This document shows, piece by piece, positions 19,319 through 27,849 of a stretch of 64,000 nucleotides of DNA. Under the pieces are notes generated by a model that was not told the DNA's origin, did not search any database, and saw nothing but the letters and a program-made list of their open reading frames with translations. Numbering within the stretch: position 1 is the stretch's first letter; each line of letters opens with the position of its first letter. The position numbers were made by a program, and so were the translations under genes. The stretch is from Pseudorhodoferax soli. Lineage in GTDB: Bacteria > Pseudomonadota > Gammaproteobacteria > Burkholderiales > Burkholderiaceae_C. The stretch spans positions 310,001-374,000 of the forward strand of contig NZ_QPJK01000005.1 of NCBI RefSeq assembly GCF_003337555.1, written 5' to 3'.

Positions 19319-19377
19319 GCGTGGCAGGCGCGCCGCGCAGCCCTGGCGACATCGATTTCTACAACGAGGAGACTTGC

Positions 19378-20361
19378 ATGCACGGCGTTCAGATCCACCG
19401 GCGGACCCTGTTGGCGTCCGCGCTCGCCCTGCTGGGCACCCCGGCGCTGGCGCAGGGCGACGCCTGGCCGAACAAGCCGATCCGCCTGGTGGCGCCCGGC
19501 GCCGCCGGCGACGGCGTGGACATCTTCGCGCGCATGCTGGCCGGGCCGCTGCAGGACGCGCTGAAGCAGTCGGTCTTCGTGGAGAACAAGGTGGGCGCCA
19601 ACAGCGTGATCGGCAACGACTTCGTCGCCAAGGCCGCACCCGACGGCTACACCATGCTGCTGTCGCCGTCCTCTTCCATCGCGATCAGCCCGATCGTGCT
19701 GCCCAGGATGCCCTACGACACGCAGAAGGACCTGCTGCCCGTGGCCCAGGTGGGCGCCAGCGGCGTGCTGCTGATGGCCAACCCCGCCAGCGGCTTCAAG
19801 AACCTGGCGGACATGGTGCGCCACGCGCGCGCCAACCCGGGCAAGCTGTCTTACGGCACCTGGGGCAGCGGCTCCACCGGCCACCTGGCCATGGAAGGCA
19901 TCAAGGCCCATTACGGGCTGGACATGCCGCACGTGCCCTACAAGGGCACGGCCACCGAACTGAACGACCTGCTGGCCAACAACATCAGCGTGGGCTTTCT
20001 GGACATCGCCTCGCCGGTGCCGCACATCCAGTCCGGCAAGCTGGTGGCGCTGGGCGTGACGGGAACCGCCCGCGGCCCGGCGCTGCTGCAGGTGCCCACG
20101 CTGACCGAACAGGGCTACAAGTTCGACGTGAACGGCTGGTACGGCGTGTTCGTCCCGGCCAGGACGCCGCAGCCCATCGTGCAGCGGCTCAACCAGGAGA
20201 TCAACCGCATCTTGGCGACGGAAGAGACGCAAAAGAAGTTCGCCGCACTGAACATGCCCAAGCCGCCGATCCTGACGGCCGAGCAGTTCGCGGCGACGGT
20301 TGCCGGTGACATCGCGACCTGGCAGGGGTTGGCGAAGATGGCCAAGCTCACGAACGAGTAG
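19378..20361 (+). CDS. Bug/TctC-family periplasmic tripartite tricarboxylate receptor
   Basis: This 327-residue periplasmic solute receptor has a signal peptide (HRRTLLASALALLGTPALAQ) and the family signature WPNKPIRLVAPG, then DIFARMLAGPL and APDGYTMLLSPSS. Bug proteins bind small carboxylates; the genes usually lack adjacent TctA/TctB membrane partners, and none is seen here. GAGGAG precedes the ATG by about 6 nt. It is strikingly similar to the receptor at 35410-36396 (shared HLAMEGIKAHYGLDMPH, NNISVGF and GWYGVF), suggesting duplication of the gene within this region. It follows the alcohol dehydrogenase. Confidence 0.9.
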   Translation: MHGVQIHRRTLLASALALLGTPALAQGDAWPNKPIRLVAPGAAGDGVDIFARMLAGPLQDALKQSVFVENKVGANSVIGNDFVAKAAPDGYTMLLSPSSSIAISPIVLPRMPYDTQKDLLPVAQVGASGVLLMANPASGFKNLADMVRHARANPGKLSYGTWGSGSTGHLAMEGIKAHYGLDMPHVPYKGTATELNDLLANNISVGFLDIASPVPHIQSGKLVALGVTGTARGPALLQVPTLTEQGYKFDVNGWYGVFVPARTPQPIVQRLNQEINRILATEETQKKFAALNMPKPPILTAEQFAATVAGDIATWQGLAKMAKLTNE

Positions 20362-20689
20362 CAACCGAAACGCAACGCCGCTTCGGTCGCGTGGCCGGCG
20401 GTGGCGCCGATCAGGCCAGTCGGCCAAGCGCAACGGCTGCGCCATCCCGCGTACCGCGCCCCTGCCCCGAAGGCGTCCTGCAGCGCTTGCCCACGCAGCG
20501 CGCCCACGCATCGAACCCCGGAGGTGCCGGCGCTTCACTTTCGCTTCAACACCTGCTTGCTTGCAGCTATGCTGAAGCGCAGGCCATGGCATGGCCGCAG
20601 CTGCGCCTTGCGGCATCGTGCGTGGACAACGTGTCGACGGGGCGGTGCTCGCCGTTGATGCCGCGAAGTGTTGACAGGGGACTATTGCG
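20362..20689. other. Intergenic region before membrane diguanylate cyclase
   Basis: This 328-nt stretch holds no supportable gene. AGGGGA near 20676 is the ribosome-binding site of the next gene. I see no clear terminator for the Bug gene. Confidence 0.4.
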
Positions 20690-22924
20690 ATGTCTTTAGC
20701 CAATCCACAGGCGCTGGTCGATCGCCTTTCGCAAAAGCAGAAGAAGCTATCCACCCTGCTGGTCGGCGCGAATGTGGCCATTGCTCTGATTCTTCTGGCA
20801 CTGATGTATGCGGTGCACAACGCATCGAAGCAGTCGTACGAGTCACAAGCACAGAGCCTGGCGGAAGGGATTGCCACCATCGCACAGGCCAACGTGGGCA
20901 GCGAACTCAACCTGATCGATGCGGTTCTGCGGGCAACCGCAGATGAGGTGCAGCGACTCAAACCGGGCGCTGGAGCAACGACGCCGCTGGTCGACGAAAT
21001 ACTGCAAACACGTTTGAACCTGTTGCCCGGAGCCGAGGCCTTCAGGTTGACCGACAGGTCCGGACTGGTCCAGTGGGGAACGGGACTGCCGCCAGGTCAG
21101 CGCATGGACGTATCGGACAGACCGTACTTCATGGAGGCGCAGCGGCGGCCAAGTGAGCAGACGCTCGTCGCAGGGCCGGTGCGTTCGCGCGTCTCGGGCA
21201 ATTGGGTCCTGGTTTTCATCCGCCCGCTGACGATCGAAGGAGAGTTCGCCGGCATTCTCTACGTCAGTGTCAACGTGGACCATTTCCAGAGGTTGTTCAG
21301 CCAGTATGACCTCGGCGAGAAGGATGCGGTCACGCTGCGCGCCCGCGACCTGGCACTTGTGGCGCGCCACTCTCCTGGTGCCTTGGTTCTTCCCGATGTC
21401 GGCGAAACGGCTGTTTCTGACGCATTGAAACGCGCCGCGACGCAGAACAGTGCCAGTGGATTCTTCGTCTCCAAGGTTGCCATCGACGGTGAAATGCGCT
21501 CAACGGCCTACCGAGCGGTCGGTGACTGGCCATTCACCGTCTATGCGGGCGTCAGTCACAGCCGATTCTTCCAAGCCTGGCGCGACCAGGTGTGGACGCA
21601 CTCGGCGCTGGCTGGGTTCTTGTGGTGTCTCGTCGTCCTCGCGACGTTTGCGACATACCGCTCAGGCGTCAAGGTGGCCCACGGCCTGCAAGCTCTGGCC
21701 GACCAGACAGAGCGCACCAACGTCCTGTTGAGGATTGCTGGCGACGGTATCCACATCATCAACAGCGACGGCGTGCTCGTGGAAATGAGCGACTCCTTCG
21801 CTGAAATGCTGCGCTCCACCCGCGAGAAGTTGCTGGGCAAGCACATCTCGGAATGGGACGCCAACCAGAACCGGGAGCGCGTCACCCATTGGCTCTCCAA
21901 GCTCAAGGACAGGGACCATCAGAGGGTCGACGTCCAGCACCGGCGCGACGACGGCACCGTCATCGACGTCGATCTGCAGATGAGGGCCGTGAACATTGGC
22001 GGAGAGCTCCTGGTTTTTGGCTCCGCCCGAGACGTGAGCGACATCAAGCGCCTCGTGGTTGAACAGACCGCGATGTTGGAGAACGAGCTGGTGGGCATGG
22101 CCAAGATCGAGGACCGGCATTTCAGTTGGAGGAATGCAGCCTTTGAACGCGTCTTCGGGTATGCATCGGGAGAATTGGCAGGATTGCCAACCCGGGTCAT
22201 CTATCTGGACGACGCTACCCATGACTTCATCGGCAAAGAAGCCTACAGCGTTCTACAGAGCGGATCGCAGTACCGCACGCAGTTGCGCATGCGCAAGAAG
22301 GATGGTGCTGCAGTGTGGGTCGATTTCGGGGCCGTGCGGTTTGCGGAGAACTGCGTCCTGGTGTTGGCCGTCGACATCACTGCTGCGAGAGAGGCGCATG
22401 ACCATCTCGCACACGCGGCGTTCCATGATCCGCTCACCCAACTGCCCAATCGTCTGCTGTTGAAGGACCGGCTGGTGCAAGCACTTGGAACGGCCCAGAG
22501 GGAGGGAACACGCGTTGCGATCTGCTACATGGATCTCGATGGTTTCAAAGCTGTCAACGACACGCTTGGGCATGAAACCGGCGATGCACTGCTCAAGGAA
22601 GTCGCACGCCGTCTGCTGAGACAGGTGCGTGCATCCGATACCGCTGCACGGGTCGGGGGTGATGAATTTGTCCTGATCCTGACCAACATCGAGGGGGAGG
22701 AATGGTCGGCCATTCTCGAGCGTGTGAGCTTGGCCGTTCGAGAGCCGTTCGTCGTCAACGGCGCTGTTTCGCAGGTGGGCGCGACGCTGGGCGTGGCCTT
22801 GTCTTCTCCGGATGAGACAGCCGAAGAACTGATGGACCGCGCCGACCACAAGATGCTGGAAGGCAAGCGCCGCGGCAAAGGAACGATCACCGTCGCCGGA
22901 GATGCCGACGGCACCCGTCTCTGA
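20690..22924 (+). CDS. Membrane-bound sensory diguanylate cyclase (Cache-like, PAS-PAS-GGDEF)
   Basis: This 744-residue protein has a membrane span near residues 22-44 (LLVGANVAIALILLALMY), an extracytoplasmic Cache-like sensor to about residue 290 (FRLTDRSGLVQWGTG, then VSDRPYFMEAQRR), and a second span at about 296-320 (LAGFLWCLVVLATFATY). Two PAS domains follow (about 335-450 and 460-575), then a GGDEF domain (about 580-740). The active loop RVGGDEFVLILTN is intact near residue 655, with RASD five residues before it as inhibitory site. It should make cyclic di-GMP in response to a periplasmic ligand. It appears monocistronic. The ligand is unknown. Confidence 0.9.
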   Translation: MSLANPQALVDRLSQKQKKLSTLLVGANVAIALILLALMYAVHNASKQSYESQAQSLAEGIATIAQANVGSELNLIDAVLRATADEVQRLKPGAGATTPLVDEILQTRLNLLPGAEAFRLTDRSGLVQWGTGLPPGQRMDVSDRPYFMEAQRRPSEQTLVAGPVRSRVSGNWVLVFIRPLTIEGEFAGILYVSVNVDHFQRLFSQYDLGEKDAVTLRARDLALVARHSPGALVLPDVGETAVSDALKRAATQNSASGFFVSKVAIDGEMRSTAYRAVGDWPFTVYAGVSHSRFFQAWRDQVWTHSALAGFLWCLVVLATFATYRSGVKVAHGLQALADQTERTNVLLRIAGDGIHIINSDGVLVEMSDSFAEMLRSTREKLLGKHISEWDANQNRERVTHWLSKLKDRDHQRVDVQHRRDDGTVIDVDLQMRAVNIGGELLVFGSARDVSDIKRLVVEQTAMLENELVGMAKIEDRHFSWRNAAFERVFGYASGELAGLPTRVIYLDDATHDFIGKEAYSVLQSGSQYRTQLRMRKKDGAAVWVDFGAVRFAENCVLVLAVDITAAREAHDHLAHAAFHDPLTQLPNRLLLKDRLVQALGTAQREGTRVAICYMDLDGFKAVNDTLGHETGDALLKEVARRLLRQVRASDTAARVGGDEFVLILTNIEGEEWSAILERVSLAVREPFVVNGAVSQVGATLGVALSSPDETAEELMDRADHKMLEGKRRGKGTITVAGDADGTRL

Positions 22925-23093
22925 GTCGCTGGGCCTTTGGGCAGCGGTCAGTCATCTGCCGGCAGGAGAGAGGGGGAATGCAAACCTCGCGCGACCTGCA
23001 GCCATATCCGCGCGCGAACGGGCGACGAAGCCAACGCCTGGCGCCAGCACTGCGCGCGCTGCGGGAGCTTGCCAGCGGTACCCGGCACCTGCG

Positions 23094-24062
23094 TCACAGC
23101 GCCTGCTTCGGCAGCTGCAGGCTTTGCAGCAGCGGCACCCAGCGGTCGAACTCCGTCTTGATGAACGTGGACAGCTCCTCGGGCGTCCCTCCGCGCGGCT
23201 CCATGCCGATGGCGCGCGCACGGGTGACGAACTCCGGGTCGGCAATGATCTGGTTCACCGCGCGGTTCAGCCGGTCAACGGTGTCGCGCGGCGTGGCAGC
23301 CGGCACCGAGAGCGAATACCACAGCAGCGCCTCGATGTCGTAGCCCTGTTCCTTGAAGGTGGGCGCCTCGGGCACCTGGGGCATGCGCTTGCTGTCCATC
23401 ACGCCCAGCACCCGCATTTTGCCGGCGCGGACATGCTGCAGCGGGCCGGTGATGGAGGTGCCGTGCACGTCGATCTGCCCGCCCAGCAGCGCCTGCAGCC
23501 CCGGCGCATCGCCGTTGAACGGGATGTGCGTGGTGCTGATGCCGGCCATGTTCTCGAAGGCCATGGGCGCCAGGTTGGTCAGGATGGAGGCACCCGGCGA
23601 GCCGCGGTTGATCTTGCCGGGGTTGGCCTTGGCATAGGCCACCATCTCCTTGATGTTCTGAAAGGGCAGGTCCATGCGGCCGACCAGGATGGAGGGCTGG
23701 TAGGCGATCTGCGTGACCGGCGCGAAGTCCCTGGCCGGGTCGTACGGCAGCTTGTCGTAGATCACGGTGTTGCTGGCCAGGATGCCGAGCGAGGACATCA
23801 GGATGGTCTGCCCATCGGGCCGCGCGCGGGCCACGTGGTCGGCCGCCACGATGCCGCTGGCGCCCGGCTTGTTCTCGACGATCACCTGCGTGCCGCGCTT
23901 GGTGAGTTCGGCCGCCAGCAGCCGCACGTATTGGTCGGTGCCACCGCCGGGCGGGAACGGCACGATGATGCGGGCCGGTTGCTGGGCCTGGGCGGGGCCG
24001 ACCATCCCGATCGTGGCGACCAGGGACAAGAGCAGGCCGGAGATGAAGGTGTGCATGCGCAT
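23094..24062 (-). CDS. Bug/TctC-family periplasmic receptor (catabolic operon)
   Basis: This 322-residue receptor has a signal peptide (LLLSLVATIGMVGPAQAQ) followed directly by the signature PARIIVPFPPGGGTDQYVRL and the loop ARPDGQTILMSSLG. AGGAGA lies 7 nt before the ATG at 24062. It is the last gene of the minus-strand operon that begins with the enoyl-CoA hydratase at 31975, 43 nt after the carboxymuconolactone-decarboxylase-like gene. It most likely captures the substrate degraded by that operon. It is divergent in sequence from the other Bug proteins here. The ligand is unknown. Confidence 0.9.
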   Translation of the reverse strand: MRMHTFISGLLLSLVATIGMVGPAQAQQPARIIVPFPPGGGTDQYVRLLAAELTKRGTQVIVENKPGASGIVAADHVARARPDGQTILMSSLGILASNTVIYDKLPYDPARDFAPVTQIAYQPSILVGRMDLPFQNIKEMVAYAKANPGKINRGSPGASILTNLAPMAFENMAGISTTHIPFNGDAPGLQALLGGQIDVHGTSITGPLQHVRAGKMRVLGVMDSKRMPQVPEAPTFKEQGYDIEALLWYSLSVPAATPRDTVDRLNRAVNQIIADPEFVTRARAIGMEPRGGTPEELSTFIKTEFDRWVPLLQSLQLPKQAL

Positions 24063-24105
24063 GAAGGTGTCTCCTCGGTTGTTTGAAATGTGGGGCAGGG
24101 CGCAG

Positions 24106-24882
24106 TCAGCGGCCGGCTGCCGGTGCAGTGGCGTCTTTGCCGTCCTGGACCTGCTGGAACACGGTGGCACCCAGGGCCGTGCCGTGCACGGCCAGGTGGG
24201 CGCCCAGCTGGATGGCCTGCTGCAGTTCGGCCGCCGGCACGCCCTGGGCCAGCGCGGTGGCCGCGATCTGGCGCACCGCCTGCGCGTTGAACGCGGTGAA
24301 GCAGGCATGCAGGGCCAGCTGCACGGTGCTGCGCTCGGCCGGCGTCAGCCCGCCTTCGGGGCGGCCGTGCTCGATGAAGTCCAGCAACACCTGGGCATAG
24401 CCCGGGTCGCGCTGCGCAAGCTGGGCCAGCGGCAGGGCGTGCGCGGGGCCGACGCGGTCGATGCGCTGCTGCAGCGGGGTGTCGATGGCGGGCGCCGCAT
24501 CGGGCGACCCGGTCAACTCGGCGAGGATGTCGCTGGCCTGGCACACGCTGGCCACGCCCTGCACGGCCACTAGGTGCAGCACGTCGAAGATGTCGGCCTG
24601 CGTGGCGCCCACCTCGAGCGCGCGCTGCAAATGGGTCTGCAGGCCGGAGGCGAACAGGTGCGAGGACGAGGCGTCCAGCGCCACGTAGATGAGCTCGACC
24701 ATGCGCGGTGTCAGCGGCCCGGTGCGCGCCGGGTGGCCGGCGTAGCGCGCGTACTGCTGTAGAAAGCCCGGGTTGACGTCGAGCAGGGTCTCGGTCCATG
24801 GGCGCCAGTAGCCGCGTTCGGCGATGAAGAAGGCCTTGGTCTGTTCGCGCGTGGCGGTGTCTGCGGTGCTGTGTGTGCTCAT
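24106..24882 (-). CDS. Carboxymuconolactone decarboxylase-like (AhpD-fold) protein
   Basis: This 258-residue protein contains two tandem copies of the CMD/AhpD-type helical domain. The first covers residues about 35-125 (PLTPRMVELIYVALDASSSHLFASGLQTHLQRALEVG, with ASSSHLF where active AhpD has a CxxC). The second covers about 165-250 (LTPAERSTVQLALHACFTAFNAQAV). The CxxC of peroxidase-type members is missing, so an antioxidant role is unlikely and a lactone/keto-acid role is more plausible. The start ATG overlaps the stop of the upstream SDR gene by 4 nt (ATGA), indicating translational coupling. Function within the operon is unproven. Confidence 0.8.
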   Translation of the reverse strand: MSTHSTADTATREQTKAFFIAERGYWRPWTETLLDVNPGFLQQYARYAGHPARTGPLTPRMVELIYVALDASSSHLFASGLQTHLQRALEVGATQADIFDVLHLVAVQGVASVCQASDILAELTGSPDAAPAIDTPLQQRIDRVGPAHALPLAQLAQRDPGYAQVLLDFIEHGRPEGGLTPAERSTVQLALHACFTAFNAQAVRQIAATALAQGVPAAELQQAIQLGAHLAVHGTALGATVFQQVQDGKDATAPAAGR

Positions 24883-26102
24883 GCCGTCTCCTGTTCTGCG
24901 GTGGCCCGGCAGACCAGCGTCTGCCCGGTCAGGTATTGCGCAGCGGCCCCGCACACATAGCGCAGCAGCGCATGCAGGGACTGCGGCGGTGTCTGCGGCG
25001 CCACCTCCAGCGCGTTGATGCGCAGCGCGCGGCTGCCCCATTCGCAGGCCAGCGTGGCCACCAGCATGCGGGCGGCGGCGGCGTCGCCGGCGTCCTGCCA
25101 GCGGGCGGCCTGCGTGCGCGGCAGCAGGACGGTCAGGCTGGCCTGCTGCGTGTGGTGCGCGGCAAAGCGGGCGGCGGCGGCATGCACCGCCTGCAGCAGG
25201 CCGGCCGGTGCGGCGTGCAGCGGCGACAGGTCGAGGCAGGCGGCGTAGTGGGCGGCGGATGGGCTGGCTGGCGCGATGGCCTGCCATGGCGCGGTGTCGC
25301 CACGCACCACCTCCAGCCGCAAGGGCAGGTCCAGGGGCTGCGGCGCCAGCTCGGCCGGGGCGAAGCGCTGGCTGCCACCGTAGATGGACGAGCCGCCGTT
25401 CACCGCCAGGGTTTGCCCGCTCAAGGGCTGCGCGCCGCGGCTGGCCAGGAAGAACAGCGCCTGCGCCATTTCGGCGGGCGCGGCCATGCGGCCCAGCGGA
25501 ATCTTGCCGACGGCCGCGTCGGGCTGCAGCCGGCCGGCCTGGATCAATCCTTCCACCAGTTCGGTGCGCACGAAGCCCGGTGCCAGCACCGTCACGCACC
25601 ACTCCGGGTGCGCCTGCGCCAGTGCCTGCGTCTGCGCGATCAGCCCGGCCTTGCTCGGGCTGTAGGCACCGCGCCACGGGATGGCCTGCAGCCCCGCGCC
25701 GGACGAGACGTTGACCACGCGCGCGCCAGGCAAGAGCAGCGCGCTGCAGGCATCCACCACGGCGGCGGGCGCCGCCAGGTTGAGCGCCAGCAGGCGGCCC
25801 ATCTGGGCGGCGCTCTGCTGGGCCAGCGGTGTGTTCGACGCATCGGACATGCCGGCGTTGTTGACGAGGGCGTCCAGCGCCGGCGTGCCCGCGGACAGCC
25901 GGGCGATCTGCTGCGGCGCGAGCAGGTCGATGGCGTGCAACATGTGCGCGCCGTCAGCGGGCGCGGGCAGGGTGGCGCCGACCTGCAGCAGGGCGTCGGC
26001 GTTGTGGTCGACCAGCACGCATTGCCAGCCTGCGGCGGCGAACAGCCGAGCCGTGTCGCGCCCGATGCCGGACGCGGCGCCGGTGATCAGAACCGTCTGC
26101 AT
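24879..26102 (-). CDS. SDR-family oxidoreductase with degenerate second SDR-like half
   Basis: Residues 1-245 form a normal short-chain dehydrogenase: cofactor motif TGAASGIG, NNAG, catalytic VSS and YSPSK, and C-terminal LSGQTLAVNGGSSIYGG. The protein then continues to 407 residues, about 160 longer than usual. The extra part contains an SDR-like tail (MLVATLACEWGSRALRINALEV and AAQYLTGQTLVC) without the Rossmann glycine motif or catalytic Tyr-x3-Lys, so it looks like a decayed second SDR copy fused in frame. It overlaps the downstream CMD-like gene by 4 nt and lies 13 nt after the next upstream SDR. It likely oxidises or reduces a hydroxyacyl/keto intermediate. Confidence 0.85.
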   Translation of the reverse strand: MQTVLITGAASGIGRDTARLFAAAGWQCVLVDHNADALLQVGATLPAPADGAHMLHAIDLLAPQQIARLSAGTPALDALVNNAGMSDASNTPLAQQSAAQMGRLLALNLAAPAAVVDACSALLLPGARVVNVSSGAGLQAIPWRGAYSPSKAGLIAQTQALAQAHPEWCVTVLAPGFVRTELVEGLIQAGRLQPDAAVGKIPLGRMAAPAEMAQALFFLASRGAQPLSGQTLAVNGGSSIYGGSQRFAPAELAPQPLDLPLRLEVVRGDTAPWQAIAPASPSAAHYAACLDLSPLHAAPAGLLQAVHAAAARFAAHHTQQASLTVLLPRTQAARWQDAGDAAAARMLVATLACEWGSRALRINALEVAPQTPPQSLHALLRYVCGAAAQYLTGQTLVCRATAEQETA

Positions 26103-26115
26103 TCGGCGGCCCGCC

Positions 26116-26874
26116 TCAGATGTTGGTGAGCGTGATGCCGCCGTCGACCGTCAGCGCCTGCGCCGTCATGAAGCTCGCCTCGTCGCTGGCCAGGAAGCAG
26201 ATGCTGCGCGCGATGTCCTGCACCGTGCCCAGCCGGCCCAGCGGCGTGCGGGCGATGCGGTTGGCGTCGCGCTCGGCATTGCGGTTGCGCTGCGTGCCCT
26301 CGGTGGGCACGGCGGACGGGCACACGGCATTGACGCGGATGTTGCGCGGGCCCAGTTCGGCCGCCGCTGCGCGCGTGATGCCCAGGATGCCGGCCTTGAT
26401 GCCCGAATACACCACCGAGTTGGCGGCCGAGCGCAGCGCCGCGACCGAGGCCACGTTGACGATGGAGCCACCGCGCTGCGGGTCCATCACGGCCACCGCT
26501 TCCTGCAGGCTCCAGATGACGGACTTGAAGCCCACGTCGAGCATGCGCTCGATGGTCTCCGGCATGATTTCCGGGATGGCCTGGTAGCGCACCCAGGCCG
26601 CGTTGTTGACCAGGATGTCGAGCCGCTGGGCGTGTGCAAAAGCGCGCTGGATGGCCTCGCGCATGCCTTCGCGGCTGGCGATGTTGACTGGCGCGCCGAA
26701 GGCCTGGCCGCCGCGCGTGCGGATGTCGTCCACCACGGGCGCGACGAGTTCTTCCTTGAGGTCGTTCACGCAGACGATGGCGCCGCGCGCGGCCATCTGC
26801 AGCGCCGTCTCGCGGCCGATGCCGGCGCCGGCGCCGGTGATGAGGGCCACGCGGCCCGAGAGGTCTTGGTGCAT
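26116..26874 (-). CDS. SDR-family NAD(P)-dependent oxidoreductase
   Basis: This 252-residue classical short-chain dehydrogenase has the cofactor motif TGAGAGIG near residue 14, NNAAW, VNVASVAA with the catalytic Ser, YSGIK with catalytic Tyr and Lys, and ends in ALTVDGGITL. The family reduces or oxidises hydroxyl/keto groups such as 3-hydroxyacyl-CoA. It starts 16 nt after the stop of the second acyl-CoA dehydrogenase gene, within the same operon, so a 3-hydroxyacyl-CoA dehydrogenase role in the beta-oxidation-like pathway is reasonable. Substrate is inferred only from context. Confidence 0.9.
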   Translation of the reverse strand: MHQDLSGRVALITGAGAGIGRETALQMAARGAIVCVNDLKEELVAPVVDDIRTRGGQAFGAPVNIASREGMREAIQRAFAHAQRLDILVNNAAWVRYQAIPEIMPETIERMLDVGFKSVIWSLQEAVAVMDPQRGGSIVNVASVAALRSAANSVVYSGIKAGILGITRAAAAELGPRNIRVNAVCPSAVPTEGTQRNRNAERDANRIARTPLGRLGTVQDIARSICFLASDEASFMTAQALTVDGGITLTNI

Positions 26875-26890
26875 CAATGTTCCCTGGTGT

Positions 26891-27847
26891 TCACACGGAC
26901 GCGATGAAGTCGCGGCCGACCTGGCTGGCCAGCGCGCCCGAGCCGAAGGCGGCGTCGAACTTGCGCACCTCGCGCAGCGACACATGCAGCGGCAGCTCCC
27001 AGGTGAAGCCCATGCCACCGTGCAGGTGGATGGATTTCTCCAGCACGAAGGCGGCGCTCGACAGCGCGTTGGCCAGCACGGGCCGGGCGTTGCGCGGCAG
27101 GCCGTCTTCGTCTGCATCGAGCACGCGCTGGATGCCCGCGTTGGCAGCCTCCTGCAGCAGCCGCATGCGCGCCAGCAGGTGGCGCACCGCCTGCTTGGCC
27201 GACAGCGGGCGGCCGAACTGCACGCGCGTCGCAATGTAGGCGGCGGTGGTGGCCAGCGCGCCTTCGGCCGCACCGTTGACGAAGCCGGCGACCAGGATGT
27301 CGCGCTCGCGCTGCAGCGCGCCGAAGGTGGCGGCATCCAGCGTGGCCAGCACCTTGGCATCGGCCAGCCCCAGCCAGCACTGCGGATGCTCCGGGTCCAG
27401 CGCGGCGTCGTCCTCGATCTGGACGGTGGCCAGGTCGAGCAGGGCCGCGCCGCCCTGGCCGTCGGCCACCAGCACCCAGTCGCTGGTGCGGGCATGGCGC
27501 GCCTGGCCGGCATAGCCGTCCTGCAGGCTGCCCTGCAAAGCCCAGGTGGCGATACGTGTGCCGCCGGCCAGCTCCTCTGCCAGCGGGGACGTGCCCAGCG
27601 CCTTGGCGACGAGGATGGTCTCCAGCAGCGGCCACTGCAGGCGCAGCTTGCCGGCCTCGGCCACGATGGGCAGCGCGAAGGCCGTGCCCAGCGCCAGGCC
27701 GCCGGCATCTTCGTCGGCACAGACACCGCACAGGCCGGCGCTGGCCAGCACCTGGGCGGCTTCGCGCGCGCTGCGCCCCAGCGCATCGGCGATGGCTGCG
27801 GCCGCGGCCTGGGCGAACTCTTCGGGTTGGAGGTCTTGGTCCGACAT
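26891..27847 (-). CDS. Acyl-CoA dehydrogenase, short subunit probably lacking the catalytic base
   Basis: This 318-residue acyl-CoA dehydrogenase homologue is shorter than usual (about 380-400). The C-terminal helical domain is clear (ARVQFGRPLSAKQAVRHLLA, LVAGFVNGAAEGAL, HLHGGMGFTWELPLH), but the middle beta domain is eroded and the YxGTxE motif carrying the catalytic Glu in the neighbouring gene is absent. Such short, base-less subunits pair with a full-length partner to make heteromeric alpha/beta dehydrogenases, as known in steroid and dicarboxylate degradation. It starts 2 nt after the stop of the full-length acyl-CoA dehydrogenase gene, which supports pairing. Confidence 0.87.
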   Translation of the reverse strand: MSDQDLQPEEFAQAAAAAIADALGRSAREAAQVLASAGLCGVCADEDAGGLALGTAFALPIVAEAGKLRLQWPLLETILVAKALGTSPLAEELAGGTRIATWALQGSLQDGYAGQARHARTSDWVLVADGQGGAALLDLATVQIEDDAALDPEHPQCWLGLADAKVLATLDAATFGALQRERDILVAGFVNGAAEGALATTAAYIATRVQFGRPLSAKQAVRHLLARMRLLQEAANAGIQRVLDADEDGLPRNARPVLANALSSAAFVLEKSIHLHGGMGFTWELPLHVSLREVRKFDAAFGSGALASQVGRDFIASV

Positions 27848-27849
27848 GG

